A stretch of DNA of 45,162 nucleotides from an uncultured Alistipes sp. (lineage in GTDB: Bacteria; Bacteroidota; Bacteroidia; Bacteroidales; Rikenellaceae). The stretch lies in the NCBI GenBank assembly GCA_900550375.1, contig URRP01000018.1, positions 1 to 45,162 on the forward strand, in the 5' to 3' direction. Both the position numbers and the translations under genes were made by a program. Numbering within the stretch: the stretch's first letter is position 1; each line of letters opens with the position of its first letter. Below the pieces are notes generated by a model. It saw nothing but the letters and a program-made list of their open reading frames with translations, made no database searches and was not told where the DNA came from. This document shows positions 31,801-38,940 of the stretch, one piece after another.

Positions 31801-32217
31801 CGCCTCGGCATCGGCGACCCGCTCGGCCAGCGCCTCGGGATAGGTGCAGAGCACCAGATAGCCCTTCGACGGCGTGCGCAGCGCATTGAGCGCTGCCGTA
31901 CGTTGCACGACGCCCTGTGCATCCTCCGCACCGTAGGCGATCGAGCGTTTGTAGGACGACGGAAAGAAAAACACCCGCTGCTCGTCCAAGAGCGCGTAAA
32001 GGTCGTTCAACAGGTAGGCGGCCGCGTCGCGGTCCTCGGCGACGAAGAGGTGTACGCCTCCCGTGCGGCGGATCGTCGCTGCGGCATACAACGAAAAAGC
32101 CCCGCCGACCAACTCCTTGAGATGGACGGTGGCGCTCTCCGTTTTGTATTCGCGGCACAGGCGCTGGAGGTTTTTCGACCCCTCGACGAGTGCCAGCATC
32201 TGCTCGCTCGCAGTCAT
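28897..32217 (-). CDS. mfd: Transcription-repair coupling factor
   Basis: Mfd of 1106 residues. It removes RNA polymerase stalled at lesions and recruits UvrA. Domains in order: UvrB-like N-terminal domains (1-350), the polymerase-interacting domain (about 425-500, GDYVTHIDHGVGRF), the superfamily 2 helicase with Walker A GDVGFGKTE (about 577-585), DEEQ box and TATPIPRT, the translocation motif with QLRGRVGRS, and the C-terminal TRCF domain (about 960-1080). Length is close to E. coli Mfd (1148). It starts 57 nt after the RNase G stop. That gap is AT-rich with no clear terminator. Confidence 0.97.
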   Translation of the reverse strand: MTASEQMLALVEGSKNLQRLCREYKTESATVHLKELVGGAFSLYAAATIRRTGGVHLFVAEDRDAAAYLLNDLYALLDEQRVFFFPSSYKRSIAYGAEDAQGVVQRTAALNALRTPSKGYLVLCTYPEALAERVADAEAMRRETLAVHVGDHLRPSDLVEWLDEGGFVRVDFVYEPGQYSLRGGIVDVFSYVESLPYRFDFFDEEVDSIRRFNISSQLSQDKLQEAEIIPNLNACDAGRVSLVEAAGDVCYWFFDADYALRRVDELRRRMLAEADDPAGVDRVLTSRRQLLDALAGRRLFTARDTLPERSATTVVEFRTAPQPTFNKNFELLADDLAAAVEKGYRTYILSQNKAQVERLQNIFHQIGRGGVDFTPVSITLHEGFVDHTLKCCCYTDHQLFDRYQRYRINGEIRRDEQMTVAELNQLKPGDYVTHIDHGVGRFGGLVKINENGRTHEAIKLVYRDGDVLFVNVHSLHRISRYKSGDGEPPKIYKLGSGAWQKLKAATKKAVKDISRELIALYAKRKASQGFAFSADGYLQHELEASFRYEETPDQQAAIEAVKRDMESSEPMDRLICGDVGFGKTEVAIRAAFKAACDGKQTAVLVPTTILALQHYRSFMERLRDFPIKIEYLNRTKSAKEAKQIAADLESGQIDILIGTHKMLGKGVRFHDLGLLVIDEEQKFGVAAKEKLTQLSVNVDTLTLTATPIPRTLQFSLMGSRDLSVISTPPPNRQPIVTESHLFSEEIVRDAVEAELARGGQVYFVHNRVDDLQTVAGMITRVCPKARIGVGHGKMPAEKLERLVMDFIYGEYDVLVATTIIENGIDIPNANTIIVDDAQNYGLSDLHQLRGRVGRSDRKAYCYLLSPPDELLGSDARRRLRAIEEFSDLGSGFNIAMQDLDIRGAGNLLGAEQSGFVADIGFETYQKIMREAVAELRAEGLDVAGLSDREQEVVAQLRYVEDAAIEVEVEAELPDSYVSQTAEKLRLYRELDGLRSEEELQRFEQRLTDRFGALPAAAKELLDVVRLRWEAVRLGMERVKVKNGLMIVHFVGDASSPFYKSEVFSELLRRVTQRPDKFVLKQHNNRLAMTVRGVTDIAGAWEILKSL

Positions 32218-32274
32218 GGCATAGCATTCAAAATCAAGAACCGAAAATTTTAATTCCTAATTCTCAATTTTTAA

Positions 32275-33819
32275 TTACAGCAGTTGTTTGCCCCGCTTGT
32301 CGTAGAACCGCGTGTCGACGATGCCGACGCTCTGATCCTCGACGATATGCAGCCACGTCTTGTAACGCCACATCCAGCGCAGGCGCCGCGACCACAATCC
32401 CCGATGAAGGAAGGCCGACACATAGGGGCTGACCTTCAGCTTGAGGTATTTGCGACCGCGGTCGATGGTCAGATACGAGATGTTGTTCTCGATCTTCTTG
32501 TCGAGCAGAATGGTCGGTTCGATCTTGCCCGTTCCGCCGCACGTGGGACAGACGTCTTTCACCTCTTCGACCGCCACGGGACGCACCCGCTGGCGCGTGA
32601 TCTGCATCAGACCGAATTTCGTGAGCGGGAGAATGGTATGCTTGGCCTTGTCGGTGGCCATCAGCTTGGTCATCTCGTCGAAAAGCACCTGACGGTTGGC
32701 CGCCTTGTGCAGATCGATGAAGTCGATGATGACGATGCCGCCCAGATCGCGCAGCCGAAGCTGACGGGCGATTTCGCGCGCCGCAGCCAGATTGACGTCC
32801 ATCGCCGTCTGCTCCTGATCGTCTTCGGCCTTGGTGCGGTTGCCCGAGTTGACGTCGATGACGTTCATCGCCTCGGTATGTTCGATGATGAGGTAGGCAC
32901 CCCGCTTGAGCGATACGTACTTGGCGAAGAGCGACTTGATCTGCTTCGATATATCGAAGTTGTCGAAGATCGGCACCTTTCCCTTATAGAGTTTGACGAT
33001 CTTCTCCTTCTCGGAGGCGATGGTTCGGATGTAACTGCGGATCTCGTTGAACATCGCCTCGTCGTCGACCGTGATCTGCGAGAACGACGAGTCGAGCGAA
33101 TCGCGGATGATGGTGTTGGCACGGTTCTGCTCGCTGAGGAGCAGCGCCGGAGCCGCAGATTTCTTGACGTTCTGCAAGGCCGTGTGCCACTTGTCGACCA
33201 GCGACTGGATATCGTGCTCCACGTCGGCGTCCGATGCGTTCATCGCCGCCGTGCGGATGATGACACCGAAATTCTTGGGCAGCACGCCCTGTGCGATCCG
33301 TTTGAGCCGTTTCTTCTCTTCGGCGGAGCGAATCTTCTGTGAAATGAAGACCTTCGACGAAAAAGGTACCAGCACGACGTTGCGGCCGGCCAGCGAGATG
33401 TCGGCCGTCAGACGCGGGCCTTTGGTCGAAATGGCCTCCTTGGCCACCTGCACCATGACCGTCTGCCCCACTTCGAGGTAAGTTCCAATCTTTCCGCTCT
33501 TTTCGAGGGCCGGTTCCAGCTTCATGCCTTCGAGACGCACGCCCCGCTTGCCGGGCTGCTGCTGCGCCACGAGTTTTTTGAGCGACGAGAACTGCGAGCC
33601 CAAGTCGAGGTAATGGATGAAGGCGTCCTTCTCATGCCCGATGTTGACGAACGCGGCATTCAGACCGGGCATGATCTTGCGTACCTTGCCCAGATAGATA
33701 TCTCCCACCGAGAAGCCCGTCTGACACTGCTCCTTATTGAGCTCTACCAGCACTTTGTCTTCAGCCAGCGCAATAGAGATTTCAGTCGGGGTTACGTTGA
33801 TGATTAATTCTCGATTCAT
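32275..33819 (-). CDS. rng: Ribonuclease G/E family endoribonuclease
   Basis: RNase G-type enzyme of 514 residues. An S1 domain (about 30-120) is followed by the catalytic core with magnesium-binding Asp residues in VIDVNSGN (about 325) and IVIIDFIDL (about 370). The zinc-link motif CPTCGGTG (about 430) is followed by a short C-terminal domain without the long RNase E scaffold. It processes rRNA ends and decays mRNA. The start is the ATG with an AGGAA sequence 7-11 nt upstream, five codons after a TTG. The leader is long and highly structured (see the hairpin entry). Confidence 0.95.
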   Translation of the reverse strand: MNRELIINVTPTEISIALAEDKVLVELNKEQCQTGFSVGDIYLGKVRKIMPGLNAAFVNIGHEKDAFIHYLDLGSQFSSLKKLVAQQQPGKRGVRLEGMKLEPALEKSGKIGTYLEVGQTVMVQVAKEAISTKGPRLTADISLAGRNVVLVPFSSKVFISQKIRSAEEKKRLKRIAQGVLPKNFGVIIRTAAMNASDADVEHDIQSLVDKWHTALQNVKKSAAPALLLSEQNRANTIIRDSLDSSFSQITVDDEAMFNEIRSYIRTIASEKEKIVKLYKGKVPIFDNFDISKQIKSLFAKYVSLKRGAYLIIEHTEAMNVIDVNSGNRTKAEDDQEQTAMDVNLAAAREIARQLRLRDLGGIVIIDFIDLHKAANRQVLFDEMTKLMATDKAKHTILPLTKFGLMQITRQRVRPVAVEEVKDVCPTCGGTGKIEPTILLDKKIENNISYLTIDRGRKYLKLKVSPYVSAFLHRGLWSRRLRWMWRYKTWLHIVEDQSVGIVDTRFYDKRGKQLL

Positions 33820-33834
33820 ATAGTTTTCCTGCAA

Positions 33835-34093
33835 AAAGGCACTCCTGCGAATCGTTCCGCCCTCCTTTCCCGCGGACGATCTTCCCGCGGGGAAGATTCG
33901 CTTTCACGAAAAAGGACGGAAAACCGTTCCTCCGGCACCGTCGGCCAGCGTGGGTTTCGGCATTCGGAAACAGCGCCGCTTTCCTCTTTCAAAAGCGGTT
34001 ACGGACTCGTTTTCAGGCGGTTCCGAACCTTAGGCGGAACGATCGGACGAAAATCCGATCGCCCGGAAACGGAACCGGACGGAGTTGCCTACG
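33835..34093 (-). promoter_or_regulatory. Structured leader upstream of rng
   Basis: No gene or TAnnTTTG box is seen. Four perfect inverted repeats follow one another: ATCTTCCC/GGGAAGAT (33879-33886, 33890-33897), CCGCTTT/AAAGCGG (33976-33982, 33992-33998), GTTCCG/CGGAAC (34020-34025, 34035-34040) and CGATCGGA/TCCGATCG (34040-34047, 34054-34061). Without a visible promoter, rng may depend on read-through from HU past the terminator upstream. Autoregulation of RNase E through leader hairpins is known in E. coli; applying it here is inference. Confidence 0.45.
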
Positions 34094-34135
34094 AAAAAAT
34101 AGTTAAAGCTAAAGGCTTTCGGACCTTTAGCTTTA
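34093..34135 (-). terminator. Terminator after the COX24-type gene
   Basis: A perfect 12-bp stem (34104-34115 with 34124-34135) with an 8-nt loop, followed on the minus strand by ACTATTTTTT. It ends the HU and small basic protein transcript, or acts as an attenuator before rng. Confidence 0.85.
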
Positions 34136-34158
34136 CTATCTGTCAATACATAAGAGTG

Positions 34159-34248
34159 CTACTTTTTCTTATGACGGTTCTTGCGCAGACGTTTCTTGCG
34201 CTTGTGCGTAGCCATCTTATGCCCTTTTCTTTTCTTACCGCTCGGCAT
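34159..34248 (-). CDS. 29-residue basic protein with AURKAIP1/COX24 domain
   Basis: A very short gene: MPSGKKRKGHK, then MATHKRKKRLRKN and RHKKK, stop. About 60 percent of residues are Lys or Arg. It matches the small COX24/AURKAIP1-domain proteins seen throughout Bacteroidetes, related to mitochondrial ribosomal protein mS38 and to mycobacterial bS22, so it is probably a small-subunit ribosomal protein. It lies 48 nt after the HU gene and just before a terminator, so it is probably co-transcribed with HU. Confidence 0.88.
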   Translation of the reverse strand: MPSGKKRKGHKMATHKRKKRLRKNRHKKK

Positions 34249-34296
34249 AACTGTGATTTTTATGGTTTGACTTTAAGTTTGGATCCGGTCGCGGCC

Positions 34297-34569
34297 TTAT
34301 TTCACCTTCGCAGCGAAGCTCTTTGCGGGCTTGAACGCGGGGATGTCGTGTGCCGGAATCGTAATTGTTGTGTTCTTCGAAATATTGCGAGCTACCTTCT
34401 TTGCGCGCTTCTTGACGATAAAGCTACCAAAGCCGCGAAGATATACGTTGTTCTTCTTCTCCAGAGAACCCTTGATGCTCTCCATGAAAGCTTCAACAAT
34501 AGCCTGCACCTGCACCTTTTCAGCACCGGTGCTTTTGGCGATCTCGTTTACGATATCTGCTTTTGTCAT
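34297..34569 (-). CDS. HU/IHF-family DNA-binding protein
   Basis: HU-type histone-like protein of 90 residues: MTKADIVNEIAKSTG, the GFGSFIVKKR saddle and the DNA-intercalating arm with IPAHDIPAF where many HU proteins have TG..I.IPA..VP.F. It bends DNA and compacts the nucleoid. It has a consensus promoter and a leader of about 140 nt. Confidence 0.95.
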   Translation of the reverse strand: MTKADIVNEIAKSTGAEKVQVQAIVEAFMESIKGSLEKKNNVYLRGFGSFIVKKRAKKVARNISKNTTITIPAHDIPAFKPAKSFAAKVK

Positions 34570-34717
34570 AGTTGTAAAAAATTAAAAGTTAATATGTTAA
34601 TTCCTTTCACTCCTTGCTTCCGCCACACCTTCTGCACCTCCACTCACCACGGCAACCGCCCGCCTGCGGGTCGGTCATTCAGCCTCGGATTTCGGAAAAA
34701 TCGTTTTTTCAGGTGTG

Positions 34718-34748
34718 CAAATATACTATTTATTTGATTAATTCACAA
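34718..34748 (-). promoter_or_regulatory. Promoter of the HU gene
   Basis: TTG (34748 to 34746), 20 bases, TATATTTG (34725 to 34718) on the minus strand: a near-consensus Bacteroidetes promoter. Confidence 0.75.
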
Positions 34749-34925
34749 TTCGCTAACATTTTTTTTCATTTTTCAGCACCCGCAGAACATTCCCTTTTCG
34801 CAGGGAATCTATCCGCCAGTGTGTGAGAGGTATATAACAAATAACGAGCCAAGCCGGCGGAAATTGCGCGGCGACCCGCCGCCGATGAGGAAAAAACGTC
34901 CGCTGCGCAATATTTTGCGCGGGAA
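34749..34925. other. Hairpin-rich spacer between HU and porX
   Basis: No gene is seen between the two divergent promoters. Inverted repeats are ATTCCC/GGGAAT (34789-34794, 34803-34808), GCGGCG/CGCCGC (34868-34873, 34877-34882) and GCGCAA/TTGCGC (34905-34910, 34915-34920). The last lies 5 nt upstream of the porX -33 box and could be an operator. Confidence 0.45.
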
Positions 34926-34957
34926 TTGCATTATCTTAATAGAAAACGTTACTTTTG
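34926..34957 (+). promoter_or_regulatory. Promoter of porX
   Basis: TTG (34926-34928), 21 bases, TACTTTTG (34950-34957). The leader is about 18 nt to the ATG at 34982. Confidence 0.7.
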
Positions 34958-34981
34958 CATAACCTAACCGACAGCGACACT

Positions 34982-36532
34982 ATGGTAAAAATCCTATGGG
35001 TAGACGACGAAATCGAACTGCTGAAGCCCCACGTGCTCTTCCTGCGTCAGAAAGGGTATGAGGTCGACACCTGCAACAACGGGTACGACGCCATCGATAT
35101 GGCCGCCGAAAACGGCTACGACCTGATTATTCTCGACGAAATGATGCCCGGCATGACCGGACTGGAGACCCTTCCCAAGATCAAGGAGATACGTCCCACC
35201 ACACCCGTCATCATGGTGACCAAGAGCGAGGAGGAGAACATCATGGACAAGGCGATCGGCTCGAAGATCGCCGACTACATCATCAAGCCCGTCAACCCCA
35301 ATCAGGTATTGCTGTCGATCAAGAAGAACGTCCACCAGCAGCAACTCGTCACCGAGCAGACCACGGCCGACTACCGCGTCGAGTTCGGCCGCATCTCCAA
35401 TGCGCTGCAGATGGCCGAGAATTTCACCGACTGGTGCAACATCTACCGGCGCATCACCTCGTGGGACGTCGAGCTGTCGGAGTCCAGCGACGCCTCGATC
35501 AAGGAGGTGATCCAGTTCCAGAAGTCGGAGGCCAATCAGGCCTTCTCGAAGTTCGTGCGCCGCAACTATTTCGACTGGATCAACCGCCGCGACGAGCAGA
35601 CGCCCGTCATGTCGCATACGCTCATGCGGCAGCGCATCTTCCCCGTGGTCGACGAACATCCCAAGACGACGCTGCTCTTGATCGACAACTTCCGCTACGA
35701 CCAGTGGCGCTCGATCAACTCGCTGCTGCGCGGTTACTACGACGTGGCCGTCGACGACTTCTACTGCGCCATCCTCCCCACGGCCACGCAGTATGCCCGC
35801 AACGCCATCTTCGCCGGACTGATGCCGCTGGCCATCGACCGCCTGATGCCCAACAAGTGGCTCAACGACAACGAAGAGGGCGGCAAGAACCAGTACGAGG
35901 AGGAATTTCTGCGCCGCCAGCTGCAGAGCAACGGCAAGAACTATCGCTGGACGTTCGACAAACTGGTACGCCCCGAAGCGGGCCGCAAACTGGTGGACAA
36001 CATCCAACGCATCTACGACACCGATTTCTCGGTGATCGTCTACAACTTCCTCGACATCCTCTCGCACGCGCGTACCGAGACCGACATCATCCGCGAACTG
36101 ACCGAAGACGAGGCGTCGTTCCGCTCGCTCACGCGCTCGTGGTTCGAGCACTCCGACCTCTTCACGATGCTCAAGCTCCTCTCGGAGCGGGGGCATACGG
36201 TCATCATCACCTCGGATCACGGCACGATCCGCGTCGACAATCCGATCCGCGTGACGGGCGACCGCGAGACCTCGCCCAACCTGCGCTACAAGACGGGGCG
36301 CAACCTCTCCTACAACCCGCGCGAGGTCTACGAGATCACGCGGCCGGAGGATATTCAGCTGCCGCGCATCAATCTCTCGTCGAGTTATATCTTCGCCTAC
36401 AACACCGATTTTCTGGTCTATAACAACGACGCCAATCGCTTCATCCGCTACTATAAGAACACCTTCCAGCACGGCGGCATCTCGATGGAGGAGATGATCG
36501 TGCCTTACATCGTATTAAAACCCAAACAATAA
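34982..36532 (+). CDS. porX: PorX-type response regulator with PglZ domain
   Basis: Regulator of 516 residues. The receiver domain (1-120) has the phosphoacceptor Asp52 (IILDEMMPG), the acidic pair DDE (8-10), a switch Thr in MVTKSE and Lys in IIKPVNP. A helical linker leads to a PglZ domain of the alkaline phosphatase superfamily (about 200-515) with metal-site motifs LLIDNFRYDQW, PTATQYARNA and ITSDHGT. It matches PorX, which with the PorY kinase controls the type IX secretion system in Porphyromonas and whose PglZ domain hydrolyses nucleotide messengers. No type IX component is in the window. The start at MVKIL is set by the promoter. tsaE follows after 2 nt. Confidence 0.93.
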   Translation: MVKILWVDDEIELLKPHVLFLRQKGYEVDTCNNGYDAIDMAAENGYDLIILDEMMPGMTGLETLPKIKEIRPTTPVIMVTKSEEENIMDKAIGSKIADYIIKPVNPNQVLLSIKKNVHQQQLVTEQTTADYRVEFGRISNALQMAENFTDWCNIYRRITSWDVELSESSDASIKEVIQFQKSEANQAFSKFVRRNYFDWINRRDEQTPVMSHTLMRQRIFPVVDEHPKTTLLLIDNFRYDQWRSINSLLRGYYDVAVDDFYCAILPTATQYARNAIFAGLMPLAIDRLMPNKWLNDNEEGGKNQYEEEFLRRQLQSNGKNYRWTFDKLVRPEAGRKLVDNIQRIYDTDFSVIVYNFLDILSHARTETDIIRELTEDEASFRSLTRSWFEHSDLFTMLKLLSERGHTVIITSDHGTIRVDNPIRVTGDRETSPNLRYKTGRNLSYNPREVYEITRPEDIQLPRINLSSSYIFAYNTDFLVYNNDANRFIRYYKNTFQHGGISMEEMIVPYIVLKPKQ

Positions 36533-36534
36533 AG

Positions 36535-36951
36535 ATGAAAACGCTCGCTATCGATTCGCTCGACGACCTGCCCGATGCGGCCGCGGCCGTCGTCAACGCA
36601 CTCGCCGGCCGCACGGTCGTCGCCCTGCGGGGCGAGATGGGCGCCGGCAAGACGACTCTCATCGGTGCGATCCTCGCCCGGCTGGGTTCCGCAGACACGG
36701 TGACCAGCCCCACCTTCGCGCTGGTCAACCAGTACGACACCGCCGAAGGGCGCCCCGTCTTCCATTTCGATTTCTACCGCATCGACCGCATCGAAGAGGC
36801 TTACGATTTCGGCTACGAAGAGTATTTCTATTCGGGCGACCTCTGTCTGGTGGAGTGGCCCGAGAAGATCGAGGAACTGCTTCCCGACGACGCGATGAAC
36901 GTCCGCATCCGCGTGGACGGCTCCGAGCAGCGCACCTTTTTCATCGACTGA
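36535..36951 (+). CDS. tsaE: tRNA t6A biosynthesis ATPase TsaE
   Basis: ATPase of 138 residues with Walker A GEMGAGKTT (about 33-41), the SPTF motif, FHFDFYRI and EWPEK near the C-terminus, all typical of TsaE. It works with TsaB and TsaD in threonylcarbamoyl modification of tRNAs reading ANN codons. It is coupled to porX with a 2-nt gap. Confidence 0.95.
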   Translation: MKTLAIDSLDDLPDAAAAVVNALAGRTVVALRGEMGAGKTTLIGAILARLGSADTVTSPTFALVNQYDTAEGRPVFHFDFYRIDRIEEAYDFGYEEYFYSGDLCLVEWPEKIEELLPDDAMNVRIRVDGSEQRTFFID

Positions 36952-36968
36952 CAAGCACGCACAAAACG

Positions 36969-36999
36969 CCGGCGGCGTACTGCAACAGTACACCGCCGG
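36969..36999 (-). terminator. Terminator between tsaE and the small membrane protein gene
   Basis: Stem of 7 + 6 bp with one C-A mismatch (CCGGCGG, GTACTG with CAGTAC, CCGCCGG) and a CAA loop. On the minus strand CGTTTT follows, ending the small membrane protein gene. It may also serve tsaE on the plus strand, without a T tract. Confidence 0.7.
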
Positions 37000-37017
37000 T
37001 CCGTTCATTCCGCGGCT

Positions 37018-37332
37018 TCAGATGCGCGGTTTCTGCGCCATGCGGATCACCAGCGACAGGGCATAGATCAACATGCCGTACATCACCGGAATCAGCGACA
37101 CCTTGAATCCATTCATCAGCAGTCCGGCCGAAGGCCACGCGCCGACCTGCGCAATGACATCAGTCGCATTGAAAAAGCCCAAGAACTGCCAGAAAAAGCC
37201 CGTAATCAACGCCAGAAGGCCGATTTCACGCACCCACGCAGGTGCTTTCCACGCCGCAAAAAGGAGGCAGATCAATTCGACGGAGAGCAGCGACATCGCG
37301 CCCGGACCGCCCGCAAGAAAAAGACTGAACAT
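37018..37332 (-). CDS. Small membrane protein resembling TolQ/ExbB core
   Basis: Inner-membrane protein of 104 residues with three hydrophobic segments (about 8-30, 38-55 and 72-97) and a C-terminal QKPRI. The spacing of the last two helices and the ALITGFF...LGFF, GLLMNGFKVSLIPVMYGMLIY pattern resemble the core of short Bacteroidetes proteins annotated as MotA/TolQ/ExbB family, but the usual N-terminal helix and cytoplasmic domain are missing. No ExbD/TolR partner is nearby. ATG at 37332 is preferred over the GTG one codon earlier. The function is unknown. Confidence 0.7.
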   Translation of the reverse strand: MFSLFLAGGPGAMSLLSVELICLLFAAWKAPAWVREIGLLALITGFFWQFLGFFNATDVIAQVGAWPSAGLLMNGFKVSLIPVMYGMLIYALSLVIRMAQKPRI

Positions 37333-37426
37333 CACGATTTGATTTTAAAGTGAACCATTCCGTACAAAGAGCGCGCGTGAACGGCATCGCGATATCGACG
37401 ATCCGCAACGCGGTTTAGCTCTATTG

Positions 37427-37458
37427 CAAAGATAGGCCGAGCGCTGCACGGCGCCAAA
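37427..37458 (-). promoter_or_regulatory. Promoter of the small membrane protein gene
   Basis: TTTG (37458 to 37455), 20 bases, TATCTTTG (37434 to 37427) on the minus strand: an exact consensus match. The leader is about 85 nt. Confidence 0.8.
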
Positions 37459-37553
37459 TAATCGGGCTGTCGAATCCCCTTCCCGAGCCGTCGAATCCGG
37501 CTCTCGGACTTTTCCGCCGCCGCGGCGTTCGAATTCGGGAGGAAATCGTTATC

Positions 37554-37567
37554 TTTACTCGAGTAAA
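37554..37567 (+). promoter_or_regulatory. 14-bp perfect palindrome before the LytTR gene
   Basis: TTTACTCGAGTAAA lies 15 nt before the ATG and overlaps the end of a degenerate -7 box (TATCTTTA, 37550-37557). It could be an operator for a dimeric regulator, possibly the LytTR protein itself. Confidence 0.4.
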
Positions 37568-37582
37568 CCCGACCGTTCTCGC

Positions 37583-38338
37583 ATGAAACACCTGCTTCCA
37601 CTGCTCTGCCCGCTGGCCGCCGCGCCGCTGATCGCGTTGTTGCTCGTCAGCCTCGGCTACACCCTCTCCGAAGCGCTGCTGCTCGGGGTCATGTTCCTGC
37701 CCGGGCTCTTCGCCATCCGCTACTTTCTGCCGCAAATCTCGTTCGCCGAGCGACGGCGCGGCGTCCTGCACCTGCTCTCGCTGACGGCCGCCGTCCTCAC
37801 GATGGAGTACGTCGCCCTGATGCTGACGAATTTTTACCTGCGTTACAACGCTTCCGTCTGGCGCTACGACATCACGATGCCCGAACTGCTGCAGAATCCG
37901 CTCTTCATCCTACTGCTGCTCGCCGCCTTCACGCTGCCCGTGTTCTGGCTCGAACGCCTCCTCAAGCCGCAATCCCCCCGCGACCGTTATACCGAATTCA
38001 TCTCCGACCGCCGCCGCATCCGCCTCGAAACGGCGCAGATCGTCTACCTCGAATCCAACGACTCGGAGGTATGGATTCACACCGCGGCGGGCGAATCCTT
38101 CCGTACCAAAACCAAAATCTCACAGTGGGAAGCGCAGCTCGACGACCGGTTTCTGCGCATCCACCGCTCCTATATCGTCAACGCCGAGCGCGTCGCATTA
38201 CGCACGGCGGGGACAGTCGTCGTCGGCAACCGGACGCTCGAAGTCTCGCGCAAATACCGCGATACGGTGCGCACGGCGATTCCCGAAGGGCCGGCCGGCA
38301 CCCGACTGCGGCACGTTTCGGACGCCAAACCCTCATAA
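37583..38338 (+). CDS. Membrane-anchored LytTR DNA-binding regulator
   Basis: Protein of 251 residues. Four predicted membrane helices (about 5-24, 30-50, 62-84 and 103-125) are followed by a LytTR DNA-binding domain (about 137-235): IVYLESNDSEVWIHT, RTKTKISQWEAQLD, FLRIHRSYIVN and LEVSRKYRDTV. There is no receiver domain, so the DNA-binding part would be controlled directly by the membrane domain. This layout occurs in Bacteroidetes and in LytTR regulatory systems of Firmicutes, where a membrane inhibitor is usually a separate gene. Targets are unknown. Confidence 0.9.
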   Translation: MKHLLPLLCPLAAAPLIALLLVSLGYTLSEALLLGVMFLPGLFAIRYFLPQISFAERRRGVLHLLSLTAAVLTMEYVALMLTNFYLRYNASVWRYDITMPELLQNPLFILLLLAAFTLPVFWLERLLKPQSPRDRYTEFISDRRRIRLETAQIVYLESNDSEVWIHTAAGESFRTKTKISQWEAQLDDRFLRIHRSYIVNAERVALRTAGTVVVGNRTLEVSRKYRDTVRTAIPEGPAGTRLRHVSDAKPS

Positions 38339-38350
38339 CCCTCCCGAAAG

Positions 38351-38381
38351 TTGGTCGATTGCGGAAAAATCGCTACTTTTG
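38351..38381 (+). promoter_or_regulatory. Promoter of the SRPBCC gene
   Basis: TTG (38351-38353), 20 bases, TACTTTTG (38374-38381). The leader is about 17 nt to the ATG at 38405, so this gene is not dependent on the LytTR gene upstream. Confidence 0.7.
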
Positions 38382-38404
38382 TGCTTCTGAAAAACGAATA
38401 GATC

Positions 38405-38821
38405 ATGCAGGAATATATCTCTCAGCAACAGCAGATCCGCCGTCCGGCGCAACTGATTTACGACGTCGTCAGCCGATTCGACAATCTCACCCCCGCCGTC
38501 GCCGACCGAGTCGAAGCATGGCAGGCCACCGAAGAGACCTGCTCGTTCAAAGCCAAGGGTTTCACCGTGAAACTGCGCATCGCCGAAAAGGAGGCGCCGA
38601 AAACGGTCAAGATCGTCGGCGACGACGGCGGCGTGCCGATGGACTTCGCGTTCTGGGTGCAGCTCAAGGAGGTAGCGCCCGACGATACGCGGATGCGGCT
38701 GGTGCTGCACATCGATCTGAACATGATGATGCGCATGATGATCGGCTCGAAGATTCAGGGCGCCATCGACCAGATCGCCGAGGCGATCGCCAAGTCGTTC
38801 AACGCCGCCCCGCAGTTCTGA
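38405..38821 (+). CDS. SRPBCC (START-like) superfamily protein
   Basis: Cytoplasmic protein of 138 residues with the ligand-pocket fold of polyketide cyclase/START-like proteins: an N-terminal strand and helix pair (QQQQIRRPAQLIYDVVSRF), curved sheet strands (SFKAKGFTVKLRIAEKE) and a long C-terminal helix (about 112-135). The ligand is unknown. A very Met-rich segment, LNMMMRMMIGSK, lies at the start of the last helix. It probably binds a small hydrophobic molecule. Confidence 0.78.
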   Translation: MQEYISQQQQIRRPAQLIYDVVSRFDNLTPAVADRVEAWQATEETCSFKAKGFTVKLRIAEKEAPKTVKIVGDDGGVPMDFAFWVQLKEVAPDDTRMRLVLHIDLNMMMRMMIGSKIQGAIDQIAEAIAKSFNAAPQF

Positions 38822-38828
38822 GCGGACG

Positions 38829-38878
38829 ACGCCCGAAGGGCGGACAAGGCCGGCTGCCGGACATGCACCGCAGGTGCA
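38829..38878 (+). repeat. Two small hairpins of the extragenic repeat type
   Basis: CGCCC-GAA-GGGCG (38829-38841) and TGCACC-GCA-GGTGCA (38864-38878). Both have three-base loops GAA or GCA like those in the repeat arrays at 38.9 and 41.7-42.2 kb. Confidence 0.5.
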
Positions 38879-38940
38879 GATGTACGGAAGACGGGATTGC
38901 GCGCTTTTCCGAGAAAAAGCCGTCCGCCATACCGCCACAG

